From positions 90,571 to 154,570 of the forward strand of contig NZ_AJVF01000015.1 in NCBI RefSeq assembly GCF_000262045.1: 64,000 bases of DNA. The letters are read 5' to 3'. The translations under genes and the position numbers were made by a program. Under the pieces are notes generated by a model. It was not told the origin of the DNA and ran no database searches. It was given only the letters and a program-made list of their open reading frames with translations. This document shows, one piece after another, positions 1 to 8,087 of this stretch; the stretch's first letter is position 1, and every line of letters starts with the position of its first letter. This DNA comes from Bacillus siamensis KCTC 13613. Its GTDB lineage: Bacteria > Bacillota > Bacilli > Bacillales > Bacillaceae.

Positions 1-597
1 GGCGAGCCGATCCTTGACGCCGGCTGCGGAACGGGACAGACGGCCGCTTATCTCAGCCACCTGCTGTATCCCGTCACCTGTGTTGATAAGGATCCCCTTA
101 TGCTTGAAAAGGCAGCAAAGCGATTTGCCGCTGAAGGCTTAACCATTCAAAGCTATTTGGCGGAGCTTGAGCGGCTTCCGTTTACTGAAAATCAGTTTTC
201 TGCCGTTCTCTCTGAATCAGTTCTCACCTTTTCAAAGCTTGATTCATCGCTGTCTGAAATACTGCGGGTCCTTAAACCAGGGGGCATGCTGATCGGCATT
301 GAGGCAGCTTTGAAAAAACCCCTGCCGGAAAACGCTGTCACGCAGTTAAAAGACTTCTACGGTTTTACCGTATTGCAGGATGAAGCGGCATGGAAGCAGA
401 TACTGCTTCAGCAAGGCTTTCAAAAAGCGGATTTCATTCCCGCTTTCTATGAAAACAATGCGCAGGAACCGACTACAGAAATGGATTTATCGCCCGTTAT
501 CCAGCCGGTTCACTACGATACGCTGACGGCTCATTACGATCTTATGCAGAAGTACGGTGAATATATGGGACACTGCGCTTTTGTCGCTTACAAGTAA
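1..597 (+). CDS. yodH: YodH-like SAM-dependent methyltransferase (5' truncated by window)
   Basis: The reading frame is open from base 1, so the gene starts before the window. The visible part opens with the class I methyltransferase motif I (LDAGCGTGQT), which binds S-adenosylmethionine, followed by an acidic segment (CVDKDP) typical of motif II. A later stretch, LRVLKPGGMLIG, is the usual post-motif III strand. The substrate cannot be told from the sequence. It lies directly upstream of yodI, as in B. subtilis, which supports the name. The internal ATG at 100 is only an internal methionine and not the true start. Confidence 0.85.
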   Translation, partial: GEPILDAGCGTGQTAAYLSHLLYPVTCVDKDPLMLEKAAKRFAAEGLTIQSYLAELERLPFTENQFSAVLSESVLTFSKLDSSLSEILRVLKPGGMLIGIEAALKKPLPENAVTQLKDFYGFTVLQDEAAWKQILLQQGFQKADFIPAFYENNAQEPTTEMDLSPVIQPVHYDTLTAHYDLMQKYGEYMGHCAFVAYK

Positions 598-689
598 AAC
601 GGCGATTGTCCTCCTGTTTTCGTCCAACCTTTTTTACGCACTCTATCATAAGCTGACATAGAAAGATAGGTTGGATAGGAGGAGAAAAG

Positions 690-944
690 ATGCAAAACTA
701 TTATCATCTTTGCCGGCAGCACCATGGAAAAGTAGCAAGAATTACAGAACGAAACGGCAGAGTCCACGTCGGAAGAATCGTACGGGTGACAAAAAGTAAA
801 GTGTATATCGCCCCTGTCGGCGGCCGTCACAGAGGGTACGGATTCGGTTATTGGGGAGGAGGCTGGGGAGGCTGGGGAGCAGCCTACGGTATCGGCCTTG
901 GTTTAATTACCGGATTTGCGCTTGGAGGTTTGCTCTTCTGGTAA
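690..944 (+). CDS. yodI: YodI, small Gly/Trp-rich spore-associated protein
   Basis: An 84-residue protein with a basic N-terminal half (HGKVARITERNGRVHVGRI, reminiscent of a short SH3-like barrel) followed by a Gly/Trp/Tyr-rich stretch and a hydrophobic C-terminus (about residues 62-82) that could sit in a membrane. A strong ribosome binding site (AGGAGGAG) precedes the ATG. The gene lies between yodH and yodJ as in B. subtilis, where YodI is a protein of unknown function linked to the spore. Function here is unknown. It ends just before a hairpin terminator. Confidence 0.8.
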   Translation: MQNYYHLCRQHHGKVARITERNGRVHVGRIVRVTKSKVYIAPVGGRHRGYGFGYWGGGWGGWGAAYGIGLGLITGFALGGLLFW

Positions 945-950
945 TAAAGA

Positions 951-988
951 AAGCCCGCTACATTTATTTTTTAAAAGCGGGCTTTTTC
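951..988. terminator. Bidirectional intrinsic terminator between yodI and yodJ
   Basis: Stem AAGCCCGCT (951-959) pairs with AGCGGGCTT (976-984), followed by a T run on the plus strand. The complementary strand also gives a T-rich tail. The two genes converge here, so the hairpin probably serves both. Confidence 0.8.
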
Positions 989-991
989 TTA

Positions 992-1810
992 TTATACTTT
1001 CTTTACTTCATTAAAATATTCTTCAAGAGTTAACTGATGGTCATGGATGGCTTTTGCCGCTTTTTTGCCTACATAACGCAAATGCCATGGTTCATACTCA
1101 TACTTTGTTACATTTTCTTTGCCTTTAGGATAGCGGATGATAAAGCCGTATTCATACGCATGGTCTTTCACCCATTTGCCGTCAGCCGTGTTTCCGAACG
1201 CTTCATTCAGCTCATATCCGTTGCTTTTGCTGGAAATATCCATGGCAAGCCCCGTCTGGTGTTCGCTTTGCCCGGGGTATGCGACGGCTTCTTTCGCTTT
1301 CTTTTCACCTTTCAGACTGACTTCATTATCGAAAATCACTTTTTGTCTGTCATAAGAGCGGTATCCTGAAACCGCAACCAGGTCATAGCCTTCTTTTTTC
1401 CCCGCGTTGAACAATTCCGCCAAAGCATTGGCGGCAGGTTTGCGGATATATCGTTTCTCAATTTTCTCAGTGAAAGAAAATTCAACTTTCGGGATGACGA
1501 GATCCTTCGGTTTATAATCTCCCGGCAGCGTGTAAGTCTTATTCACGAGCGCAAGTGTATTTGTCGGGTTTTGAATGGTTTCAAGCCCGTTCACTTCTTT
1601 AATGTCATTAAAATATTTGCTCTCCAATACAAAATCGCTGTCTTCTGTCTTCGTTGTTTTTTTGCTTGATGTGTCATCTGATTGTTTTGTTTGAGCCGTT
1701 GTTTTTGTGTCCTTATGGCTGTCGCCGCCTGAAATGCTGCAGCCGGTGCCCACGATTGCGGTTACGCTGAGAGCAGCAGCAAGCGAGAACCATTTAGTGG
1801 ATTTCTTCAT
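992..1810 (-). CDS. yodJ: YodJ, VanY-family D-alanyl-D-alanine carboxypeptidase lipoprotein
   Basis: A 272-residue lipoprotein: basic N-terminus, hydrophobic segment, lipobox ending in Cys24, then a Ser/Thr/Lys-rich linker. The C-terminal half is a peptidase M15 (VanY) domain with the zinc ligands His184 and Asp191 in SEHQTGLAMD and His243 in EPWHLR, plus the SGYRSYDRQ substrate motif. The family trims the terminal D-alanine from peptidoglycan stem peptides outside the membrane. It is monocistronic: a hairpin lies downstream and deoD starts about 780 bases upstream on the same strand. Confidence 0.92.
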   Translation of the reverse strand: MKKSTKWFSLAAALSVTAIVGTGCSISGGDSHKDTKTTAQTKQSDDTSSKKTTKTEDSDFVLESKYFNDIKEVNGLETIQNPTNTLALVNKTYTLPGDYKPKDLVIPKVEFSFTEKIEKRYIRKPAANALAELFNAGKKEGYDLVAVSGYRSYDRQKVIFDNEVSLKGEKKAKEAVAYPGQSEHQTGLAMDISSKSNGYELNEAFGNTADGKWVKDHAYEYGFIIRYPKGKENVTKYEYEPWHLRYVGKKAAKAIHDHQLTLEEYFNEVKKV

Positions 1811-1856
1811 TTTACCCTTACCTTTCTTTTTTCGAATCAGAGCGGTGCATAAAGAA

Positions 1857-1884
1857 GAGGGCTGCTTTTATCAGCATGACCCTC
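1857..1884 (-). terminator. Terminator downstream of deoD
   Basis: On the minus strand GAGGG...GCTG pairs with CAGC...CCTC, followed by a T-rich tail. It sits immediately after the deoD stop and before the yodJ start. Confidence 0.6.
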
Positions 1885-1893
1885 ATCTCAAGT

Positions 1894-2592
1894 TTACGAT
1901 ACAGTATGCAGCGCCAGTTTTATCATATCATGAAAAGTCGTTTGACGCTCTTCTGCGGTTGTCTCTTCTCCCGTTAACACGTGATCGCTTACAGTCAGGA
2001 TAGACAGCGCTTTTTTGCCGTATTTTGCGGCAAGCGTATATAAAGCAGTCGTTTCCATTTCTACGCCGAGGACGCCGTATCTCGCAAGCTTTTCAATTTG
2101 CGAGTCTTCATTGTAAAACTGATCGGCGGTGAATACGCTTCCGACGGCTACAGAAAGGTTATTTTTTTGCGCTTCCTGGTACGCTTTATGAAGAAGGTCG
2201 AAATCTGCGCAAGGCGCATAATCCACACTTCCGAAAGCGACTCGGTTCATCTGTGAATCGGTTGAAGACGTCATAGCCAAAATCACGTCGCGCACCTTCA
2301 CGTCATTACGGATGGCTCCGCATGAACCGACTCTGATCAGGTTTTGAACATCATAGCTTTGAATCAGTTCATTCACATATATAGAGATAGACGGAACACC
2401 CATGCCGGTGCCTTGCACTGATATTTTTTTACCGTTATATGTACCCGTAAATCCGTACATTCCTCTGACTTCATTATAGCATTCCACATTTTCAAGGTAA
2501 GTTTCCGCAATAAATTTCGCTCTCAGCGGATCTCCCGGCAAAAGCACTGTATCCGCAATCTGACCTTTTTCTGCGTTTATATGTACACTCAT
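1894..2592 (-). CDS. deoD: Purine nucleoside phosphorylase DeoD
   Basis: A 232-residue hexameric-type purine nucleoside phosphorylase, which cleaves purine (deoxy)nucleosides with phosphate in nucleoside salvage. Visible family motifs are [10 protein letters not shown] near the N-terminus, [21 protein letters not shown] (phosphate and nucleoside binding) and [12 protein letters not shown]. The start at MSVHIN is chosen because AGGAGG lies 8 bases upstream; the frame stays open further upstream but without a better site. The order yodJ-deoD-yodL matches B. subtilis. Confidence 0.95.
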   Translation of the reverse strand: MSVHINAEKGQIADTVLLPGDPLRAKFIAETYLENVECYNEVRGMYGFTGTYNGKKISVQGTGMGVPSISIYVNELIQSYDVQNLIRVGSCGAIRNDVKVRDVILAMTSSTDSQMNRVAFGSVDYAPCADFDLLHKAYQEAQKNNLSVAVGSVFTADQFYNEDSQIEKLARYGVLGVEMETTALYTLAAKYGKKALSILTVSDHVLTGEETTAEERQTTFHDMIKLALHTVS

Positions 2593-2728
2593 TTCCATTT
2601 CCTCCTGCCTATTCAAACTCCCACCCATTGTACACTGAATAACGGTAAGAGACAATCATCAGCATTGATCAGAGCGATCTTGGGCAGAATATGCGGGATG
2701 ACAGCCTAAGGAAAAGGAGTGAGCATAA

Positions 2729-2854
2729 ATGGGCAAAAAACAGCGCAACCGGGTGACCGGCCAGAAAAAGAACAATCACGTACCCGTTTCAGACGTGATT
2801 GCGGCTGATGAAGCGCATGGAAAAGAGCATTCCGCCGCTAAACGGAAGCCTTAA
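2729..2854 (+). CDS. Small basic protein (41 aa), unrecognised
   Basis: An ATG ORF of 41 codons with a good ribosome binding site (AAAAGGAG) and a hairpin after the stop. The product begins MGKKQRNRVTGQKKN and ends in AAKRKP, so it is short and strongly basic, with an amphipathic acidic middle (DVIAADEAHGKEH). It looks like the small basic proteins that bacilli make during sporulation, but I do not recognise a named family. It is transcribed away from deoD and toward yodL. Confidence 0.6.
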   Translation: MGKKQRNRVTGQKKNNHVPVSDVIAADEAHGKEHSAAKRKP

Positions 2855-2866
2855 AACAAAACGGAA

Positions 2867-2888
2867 GCCGGCTGAAAATTCAGCCGGC
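2867..2888. terminator. Hairpin between the 41-aa ORF and yodL
   Basis: A long G+C-rich inverted repeat, GCCGGCTGAA / TTCAGCCGGC. The minus strand reads into T-rich sequence, so it is best placed as the yodL terminator. It may also end the convergent small gene. Confidence 0.6.
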
Positions 2889-2894
2889 CCCGCC

Positions 2895-3215
2895 TTACCT
2901 CGGCTGGACGAGCAAACGGTTGATTTTGCTCCATCCCGCAGGGTTAAGCCTGTAGTAGGTCTTTCCTTTTCTTCCTTCGTCTATGAGTATGACATCTCCG
3001 GTCGCTATGAATCTGGCTTGATAGTCATTTGGAACCGTATCAGGCACATTAAAAACAGAAAATGCCCTTTCCAGTGCGTCTTGATGATTGTCAGCGGCCA
3101 GCTCTGTCCGATAGACGACCCTGTATCCCTTTTTCTCGCCGTAGCGGGGTGTTTGAAAAATCGTCACATCATAGGCACAAGTCTTTTTTTTAAACACGGG
3201 CAGCGATAACAGCAT
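2895..3215 (-). CDS. yodL: YodL
   Basis: A 106-residue soluble protein recognised as YodL (N-terminus MLLSLPVFKKKTCAYDV; conserved middle IFQTPRYGEKKGYRVVYR). In B. subtilis YodL is made early in sporulation, and its overproduction changes cell shape through MreB/Mbl. There is no enzyme motif or signal peptide. The start is the ATG at 3215, eight bases after GGGAGG; a TTG one codon earlier is too close to that site. Confidence 0.85.
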   Translation of the reverse strand: MLLSLPVFKKKTCAYDVTIFQTPRYGEKKGYRVVYRTELAADNHQDALERAFSVFNVPDTVPNDYQARFIATGDVILIDEGRKGKTYYRLNPAGWSKINRLLVQPR

Positions 3216-3274
3216 CAAGATCCCTCCCTCTTATTTCTTAATAGTATTAGCGTTTTTTCTTATTTTTCCTGTCT

Positions 3275-3886
3275 CTATTTTTGTCGAAACGGGTGATACT
3301 TTTCGTCAAAGAGCGCAAATAGAGAGACGAGGCAAAGTCCGAGACTGAATCCGGCAAGAACATCCGTCGGAAAATGCGCGCCTAAATAAATTCTGCTGAG
3401 CCCGATCAGGATGACGAGAACTCCGGTAAAGACGGAGACGGCCCGCTTTCTTTTCGTGAAGAAAGGAACGTGCTTGATTAAAAAGTAAGCGATGACGGGA
3501 TACATCACTGCCGAATTCATGGAGTGGCCGCTCGGAAAGCTGTATGAGGTTTCATGGACGAGCGGCTCAAATGCAGGTCTGGCTCTTTCGATCAATTCTT
3601 TTATTTTTATGTTTATTATTCGTTCAATGAGGAAGAGAAGCGGCAAAAACACAACATCAGGCGTTTTTTTGTACATATACAGGGCCGCTCCCGTCAAAAG
3701 AAGAAGCGGTAAAAGCACCGCAGTCGTGCCGAGCTCTGTTATCCATAACATCAATTCATTCAGCCAGGCAGCCCTGATCCTGACCGCCGCTTCTATCACC
3801 CTCTCGTCAAAAACCCGGACAGCATCGATCCGGATGGCTGCTGCGAGCAGAATAAACAATGCGAAAAGACCTGCTGGCTTGTACAA
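3275..3886 (-). CDS. yodM: YodM, PAP2-family membrane phosphatase
   Basis: A polytopic membrane protein of 203 residues with the three phosphatidic-acid-phosphatase motifs: KELIERARP (KX6RP), SYSFPSGH (catalytic His about 121) and SRIYLGAHFPTD (His about 171, Asp about 175). Such enzymes dephosphorylate lipid phosphates or undecaprenyl pyrophosphate at the membrane. The TTG at 3886 (MYKPAGLF) follows GGGGGG by six bases and fits the length I recall for YodM; an ATG at 3907 has poorer spacing. Confidence 0.85.
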   Translation of the reverse strand: MYKPAGLFALFILLAAAIRIDAVRVFDERVIEAAVRIRAAWLNELMLWITELGTTAVLLPLLLLTGAALYMYKKTPDVVFLPLLFLIERIINIKIKELIERARPAFEPLVHETSYSFPSGHSMNSAVMYPVIAYFLIKHVPFFTKRKRAVSVFTGVLVILIGLSRIYLGAHFPTDVLAGFSLGLCLVSLFALFDEKYHPFRQK

Positions 3887-3928
3887 CGTTTTCCCCCCAT
3901 TTTTCATTCTCCCGAGCCGATTGAAAAA

Positions 3929-3951
3929 ACCGAAGCTTTTTTCACTTCGGT
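3929..3951 (-). terminator. Terminator of yozD
   Basis: On the minus strand ACCGAAG...CTTCGGT is followed by TTTTTT. It lies ten bases after the yozD stop. Confidence 0.75.
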
Positions 3952-3960
3952 TCCGCAGTT

Positions 3961-4134
3961 TCAGTCTTCATCAAGCTCTTCGTCTATCATACATTTTTCT
4001 AATAAATAATCAAAGGTGATGTCGGCTATTTCAAAGATCTCCTCTTCACTCGGTATGTACCCGCGCATAGCAAGCTGACTGTAAAAAAAATCGGCTATCT
4101 CTTCTGTGTCAATCACAAGATCTATTTCTTTCAT
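3961..4134 (-). CDS. yozD: YozD, small acidic protein
   Basis: A 57-residue acidic protein (MKEIDLVIDTEEIADFF..., ending EELDED) matching YozD by recollection and position. The start at 4134 is preceded by a near-perfect AGGAGGCGG; the frame is open further upstream without a site. Function unknown; no signal or membrane segment. Confidence 0.8.
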   Translation of the reverse strand: MKEIDLVIDTEEIADFFYSQLAMRGYIPSEEEIFEIADITFDYLLEKCMIDEELDED

Positions 4135-4253
4135 GCAAACACCGCCTCCTTTTTTATGTTTTATGAAAAAAACCTTCAAATTATACCCGAAAGTTCTAAA
4201 CGCTTTGTCCGCTCATATACTTTTTAAAAAACAAGCCCCCGGAGGGAGAAAAG

Positions 4254-4397
4254 ATGATGACGAAAATGATGGCTTTTTTGGACGGAGATGGATTTGATAT
4301 CGTATTGGAAAAAGTGCTGAAAGGAATGTCATTTGTAATCTTTGCCGGCTGTCTGCCCTGGTTTTTATATGTCACCGTCCGTTTTTTTTCCGGCTAG
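4254..4397 (+). CDS. Small membrane protein (47 aa), unrecognised
   Basis: A 47-codon ORF with GGAGGGAG 5-6 bases before ATG. The first half (MMTKMMAFLDGDGFDIV) is soluble. The second half is a single hydrophobic helix (MSFVIFAGCLPWFLYVTV) ending RFFSG. Its stop overlaps the stop of the convergent yodN by four bases. No family recognised; probably a single-pass membrane protein. Confidence 0.6.
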   Translation: MMTKMMAFLDGDGFDIVLEKVLKGMSFVIFAGCLPWFLYVTVRFFSG

Positions 4398-5074
4398 CTG
4401 AAATGCTCCCGCAGGCTTTCCAGCACAAAATTCATCATATCTTTATATTCTTCGTCACCGAACATATCATAAAGAATCTTATAATCGTTATAAATATCAA
4501 GGAGCTCATCTACAATCGATACCGCCAGCACATGCAGGGTATCAAGATCATCAGCATCGCCTTCAAACTGAAGAAGAGCAGACGCGGCGGTATCCTCGCC
4601 GATCTCATGAGATGCTTCCCCAACATAGTGGACAAACAGCAGCTGATGCACAAACTGATCCATTTCATATTTTCTCAGAACCAGCGTGAGATCCTCTTCC
4701 TCCGTTTCAAGCCACTCTCCGTCTTTCAGCCGAGTCAGCTCATAAATAATATCCTCCCAGCCATCCTCTAAATATCTCCATATTTCAGTTCTGTGACCGA
4801 TGATACGGAATAATTCTTTTCCGTAGTCCTTTACATATACGACGTCGCCGATCAGAAACTCATATTCAATATCCAATTTTTCCATATCAACAATTACGCC
4901 CTCATAATCTTTATAAAGCTGGATAGACGATTCAAAATAAAGCACTTCATTATGGTTGACTTCGTAAAGATAATGTTTATCAATTTGATGAACCTTCGTA
5001 ATGGTGCCGACGGTTCCGTACATCACGACGACCACGATATCTCCCACTTGAAATTTCGGTTTATTTGGCTTCAT
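4394..5074 (-). CDS. yodN: YodN, conserved protein of unknown function
   Basis: A 226-residue soluble acidic protein starting MKPNKPKFQVGDIVVVV. The N-terminal part has KOW/SH3-like beta character (GDIVVVVMYGTVGTITKV and a second copy-like stretch, IGDVVYVKDYGKE). The C-terminal part is helical and acidic. The start follows AAGGGGGAG. Identified as YodN by position between yozD and yozE. Function unknown. Confidence 0.75.
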   Translation of the reverse strand: MKPNKPKFQVGDIVVVVMYGTVGTITKVHQIDKHYLYEVNHNEVLYFESSIQLYKDYEGVIVDMEKLDIEYEFLIGDVVYVKDYGKELFRIIGHRTEIWRYLEDGWEDIIYELTRLKDGEWLETEEEDLTLVLRKYEMDQFVHQLLFVHYVGEASHEIGEDTAASALLQFEGDADDLDTLHVLAVSIVDELLDIYNDYKILYDMFGDEEYKDMMNFVLESLREHFS

Positions 5075-5188
5075 GCTGTCTCCCCCTTGCCGCGGACTGT
5101 CATACGCTATCGTATGCCGGCCGTCATTATTTCGCATGGGCATGAAAACCACAGGAAATATCCATTTCTGCACCTGTTCAACATGTCA

Positions 5189-5219
5189 AAAAAACCGCAC
5201 AATGTCATGTGCGGTTTTT
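5189..5219 (-). terminator. Terminator downstream of yozE
   Basis: AAAACCGCAC...GTGCGGTTTT with a T run on either strand. It lies directly after the yozE stop, between yozE and yodN on the same strand. Confidence 0.8.
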
Positions 5220-5221
5220 CG

Positions 5222-5446
5222 TCAGGCGTGATGCACTTCGGTCTCATATTTTTCCCAAGCCTCATCAAATGTCGACATCGTTTCTAAATAATCTGCGCTC
5301 AGTTCTAAATACGAACTGAGCTCATGATAATCGCTTGACGTTTTCGGAAAGCCATGGTCTTCATATGCCTGATTCGCAAATCGGCTGATCGCGTCCTGCG
5401 GCTTAGGATGCCTGTATTTCATTAAATAGTGGTAAAAGGATTTCAT
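5222..5446 (-). CDS. yozE: YozE, SAM-like-fold small protein
   Basis: A 74-residue protein (MKSFYHYLMKYRHPKP..., then SRFANQAYEDHGFPK) of the YozE family, which has a helical SAM-like fold; role unknown. The start at 5446 sits after AGGAGGGG. It follows yokU on the same strand with a 74-base gap, so it may be the last gene of the yodT-yokU transcript or a separate unit. Confidence 0.85.
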   Translation of the reverse strand: MKSFYHYLMKYRHPKPQDAISRFANQAYEDHGFPKTSSDYHELSSYLELSADYLETMSTFDEAWEKYETEVHHA

Positions 5447-5520
5447 GGGTTTCCCCTCCTGATGACTGTCTTTTGTTGTACTATTATACATTTCAAAAGT
5501 GAAATTACAACAAAAGAAGA

Positions 5521-5799
5521 CTAGGAGAAGTCAAAATAATTCCGTTTCAATATCCGTTCTGTCTGCATCAGCTCTTGATATGTGAGTGTTTCCGGTAATT
5601 TTTTGGCGTCGACTAAAAAAAGCTGATTTTCGATTTCGCCTATGACCGCTTCCTCCTGATACGTCATCCCGCAGGAAGAACAAGCGAACGCGGGTGTGTC
5701 TGTAATTTCTATGGCCCTCGTACCGTCAGGAAGCTCCCAGTATACAGCCGACTGACAAGCTGACGCCTTCTGATTGCCGCACCACTCGCATGGCTTCAC
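5521..5799 (-). CDS. yokU: YokU, zinc-ribbon protein
   Basis: A 92-residue protein with two CxxC pairs (CEWCG at residues 4-7, CSSCG at 40-43), resembling the YgiT/MqsA-type zinc finger. The GTG start overlaps the kamA stop (GTGA), and GGAGGTG lies upstream, so the two genes are translationally coupled. Identified as YokU by its place after kamA. Its link to aminomutase function is not known. Confidence 0.85.
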   Translation of the reverse strand: MKPCEWCGNQKASACQSAVYWELPDGTRAIEITDTPAFACSSCGMTYQEEAVIGEIENQLFLVDAKKLPETLTYQELMQTERILKRNYFDFS

Positions 5800-7217
5800 G
5801 GCGATTCACCTCCGACTTCCGAGCCTTCTTTTTGTTCTTTTTTCTGCTGTGCTATAAATTTCTTTTCTTTTAATTCATCTCTCTTTTCCCTCCGGTCTTT
5901 CAGCGTTTCATGATCAGGGTTAGACGTAAACGCTTTCCTCCTGCTGATTCTCGATACATTTTCCGGTGTGAAAGAGACCTCTTTATCCGCGAAAATAGCG
6001 CTTAGTCCGACCGGCTCGCGTTTGACCATCGTCCCCGGAAAAACAGATTCAAAATAGTCGTCGGCTTGATTCGGGATATAGTTTTCCGGTTCGGGATAAG
6101 ATGTAATCACCCCTTCAAAGTTTCTGATCACAACTTTCTCCGGACTTTGGGAGAGCAAATAGTTCGGCTGCAGGGCAATTTTTCCGCCTCCGCCCGGGGC
6201 ATCGACGACAAAAGTCGGCACGGCAAAACCCGTCGTATGCCCCCTCAGCCCTTCAATGATTTCCAGACCTTTTGACACGGGCGCTCTGAAATGACCGATT
6301 CCCTCTGACAAATCACATTGATAAATATAGTACGGGCGGACGCGGATTTTCACTAAATCATGCATGAGCTTTTTCATAATCGGCACCGAATCGTTAATGC
6401 CCGCCAAAATAACGGCCTGGTTTCCGACCGGAACACCTGCGTTGACAAGCTTTTCACACGCCGCAACCGATTCTTCCGTCAGTTCGATGCTCGTATTAAA
6501 ATGAGTGTTCAGCCAGACCGGATGATATTTTTTCAGAATCTGACAAAGGTTATCCGTTATCCGCTGCGGAAAAACGACAGGCGCTCTCGTTCCGATCCGG
6601 ATAATTTCGAGGTGAGGAATGTCGCGAAGGTTTTTCAAAATATATTCGAGAATCTGATCGTTAATTAAAAGTCCGTCACCGCCGGAAATGAGACAGTCAC
6701 GTATTTCAGGCGTTTCCCGAATATAAGCGATCGCCGCATCAAGCTGTTTTTTCGGCACGCCCATCCCGATCTGCCCGGAAAAGCGCCTTCTGGTGCAGTA
6801 CCGGCAGTACATCGAGCATTGGTTTGTCACGAGAAAAAGAACGCGGTCGGGATAGCGGTGCGTAAGGCCGGGCACCGGCGAATCTTCATCTTCAAACAGC
6901 GGATCTTCGAGGTCATATTTCGTTTTGTGCATTTCTTCTGACAGCGGCACGGACTGCATGCGGATCGGACATCTCGGGTTATCGGGATCCATTAAGGAAG
7001 CATAATAAGGCGTAATGTTCAGAGGAATCGTTTTTACAGACATTCTGACGCCTTCTTCTTCCTCTTCGGTCAAATGAATGACTTTTTTCAGGTCATCGAC
7101 GGTTCTTACAGTATGAGTGAGCTGCCACAGCCAATCATTCCACTTTTCTTCCGGCACATCCTTCCATAATTCAATCTCCTTCCAATGACGCTTCGGCTGA
7201 AACCACTTATTTGTCAA
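5796..7217 (-). CDS. kamA: L-lysine 2,3-aminomutase KamA
   Basis: A 473-residue radical-SAM enzyme that moves the alpha-amino group of lysine to C3, giving L-beta-lysine. The iron-sulfur cysteines are C134, C138 and C141 (CSMYCRYC). The pyridoxal-phosphate lysine is K346 in PGGGGK, and the SGGDGLL substrate/SAM segment is present. Length is normal for the family. The start is TTG after AAGGAGG. It is flanked by the acetyltransferase yodP upstream (12-base gap) and yokU downstream (4-base overlap). In B. subtilis the operon is transcribed in the mother cell during sporulation. Confidence 0.96.
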   Translation of the reverse strand: MTNKWFQPKRHWKEIELWKDVPEEKWNDWLWQLTHTVRTVDDLKKVIHLTEEEEEGVRMSVKTIPLNITPYYASLMDPDNPRCPIRMQSVPLSEEMHKTKYDLEDPLFEDEDSPVPGLTHRYPDRVLFLVTNQCSMYCRYCTRRRFSGQIGMGVPKKQLDAAIAYIRETPEIRDCLISGGDGLLINDQILEYILKNLRDIPHLEIIRIGTRAPVVFPQRITDNLCQILKKYHPVWLNTHFNTSIELTEESVAACEKLVNAGVPVGNQAVILAGINDSVPIMKKLMHDLVKIRVRPYYIYQCDLSEGIGHFRAPVSKGLEIIEGLRGHTTGFAVPTFVVDAPGGGGKIALQPNYLLSQSPEKVVIRNFEGVITSYPEPENYIPNQADDYFESVFPGTMVKREPVGLSAIFADKEVSFTPENVSRISRRKAFTSNPDHETLKDRREKRDELKEKKFIAQQKKEQKEGSEVGGESP

Positions 7218-7229
7218 ACGAATTCCTCC

Positions 7230-8087
7230 TTATGAATGGCTGAAACGTAATGTCTTGCACCATATATTCATATTTTCGAGCCCTTCTGAAATCCGGCAGT
7301 TGTTCACAAGCCTGCCTCTGTAGCCGTATCCCGCATGATACAAAACGGCATTCATCCCGTAAGAAGCTGCACGGGCCAAGGAAAAAAGATGAATGATTCC
7401 CCGGCCCGAAAGTTCCTGCTCCAAGGCTTTAAACAGGTGTGCCGTTACGGAATTTCCTCTGTAATCTGACAGAACTGCGCAATCGGTCATTTCAGCGTGC
7501 CCCAATACGGGATTGAGAGCCGCGCTTGCAGCGCCGATAAGACGTTCCTGATCGAAGGCGGCATAATAGATGGTGTTTTCTCTCATTGTTTTTTTTATAT
7601 AAAGGGGGTTAAAGACAGGAGTCGGATAGGTGAGAAAAACATGTTTATATAAGTGCGATAAGCGGTCTGCATCATCTTCATCCGCTTTTCTGAATATGAG
7701 CTTGCTTTCTGTCTCGGTCAGTTTCCGCCGTTGTGTTTCATATAAACGGTCAACAGTCGAATCTTCCGATACATATGAATCTGACTGTCTCCGTTTCTCT
7801 GATAAATAACGCACCATCACAGCAGCCTCATTCCCATTGTAATATCCGTCTATGACCCCCTCCTGAATAAAGAGATGCTTGACAAGTTCCGGCTCATCGC
7901 CGCGCTTGGCAAAGAAAATCACCTTTTGGGCTCCTTCTTGCTTCGCTTCTGCCAAAACAGCCGGGATAAGCACCTCTGGCTGTCCGTCATAACGAATGAC
8001 CCTGATCCGCCCGTTGAAACGGTCTGCATCAATCTCGGCCGATCCGCTTTCAGCCCTCAGTTCCTTTATCAGCTTTGCCACCCCCAT
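7230..8087 (-). CDS. yodP: YodP, putative beta-lysine N-acetyltransferase (AblB-like)
   Basis: A 285-residue protein whose C-terminal half is a GNAT domain: [17 protein letters not shown] starts the fold, [19 protein letters not shown] carries the acetyl-CoA-binding loop, and YRGRLVNN is near the end. In methanogens and other bacteria the kamA/ablA plus ablB pair makes the compatible solute N-epsilon-acetyl-beta-lysine. Adjacency to kamA supports that role here by inference. The start overlaps the end of yodQ by 38 bases. Confidence 0.88.
   Translation of the reverse strand: MGVAKLIKELRAESGSAEIDADRFNGRIRVIRYDGQPEVLIPAVLAEAKQEGAQKVIFFAKRGDEPELVKHLFIQEGVIDGYYNGNEAAVMVRYLSEKRRQSDSYVSEDSTVDRLYETQRRKLTETESKLIFRKADEDDADRLSHLYKHVFLTYPTPVFNPLYIKKTMRENTIYYAAFDQERLIGAASAALNPVLGHAEMTDCAVLSDYRGNSVTAHLFKALEQELSGRGIIHLFSLARAASYGMNAVLYHAGYGYRGRLVNNCRISEGLENMNIWCKTLRFSHS

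Noticed and set aside
588..830. Minus-strand ORF over yodI
   Set aside because: Shadow of yodI; no ribosome site and no protein-like features.
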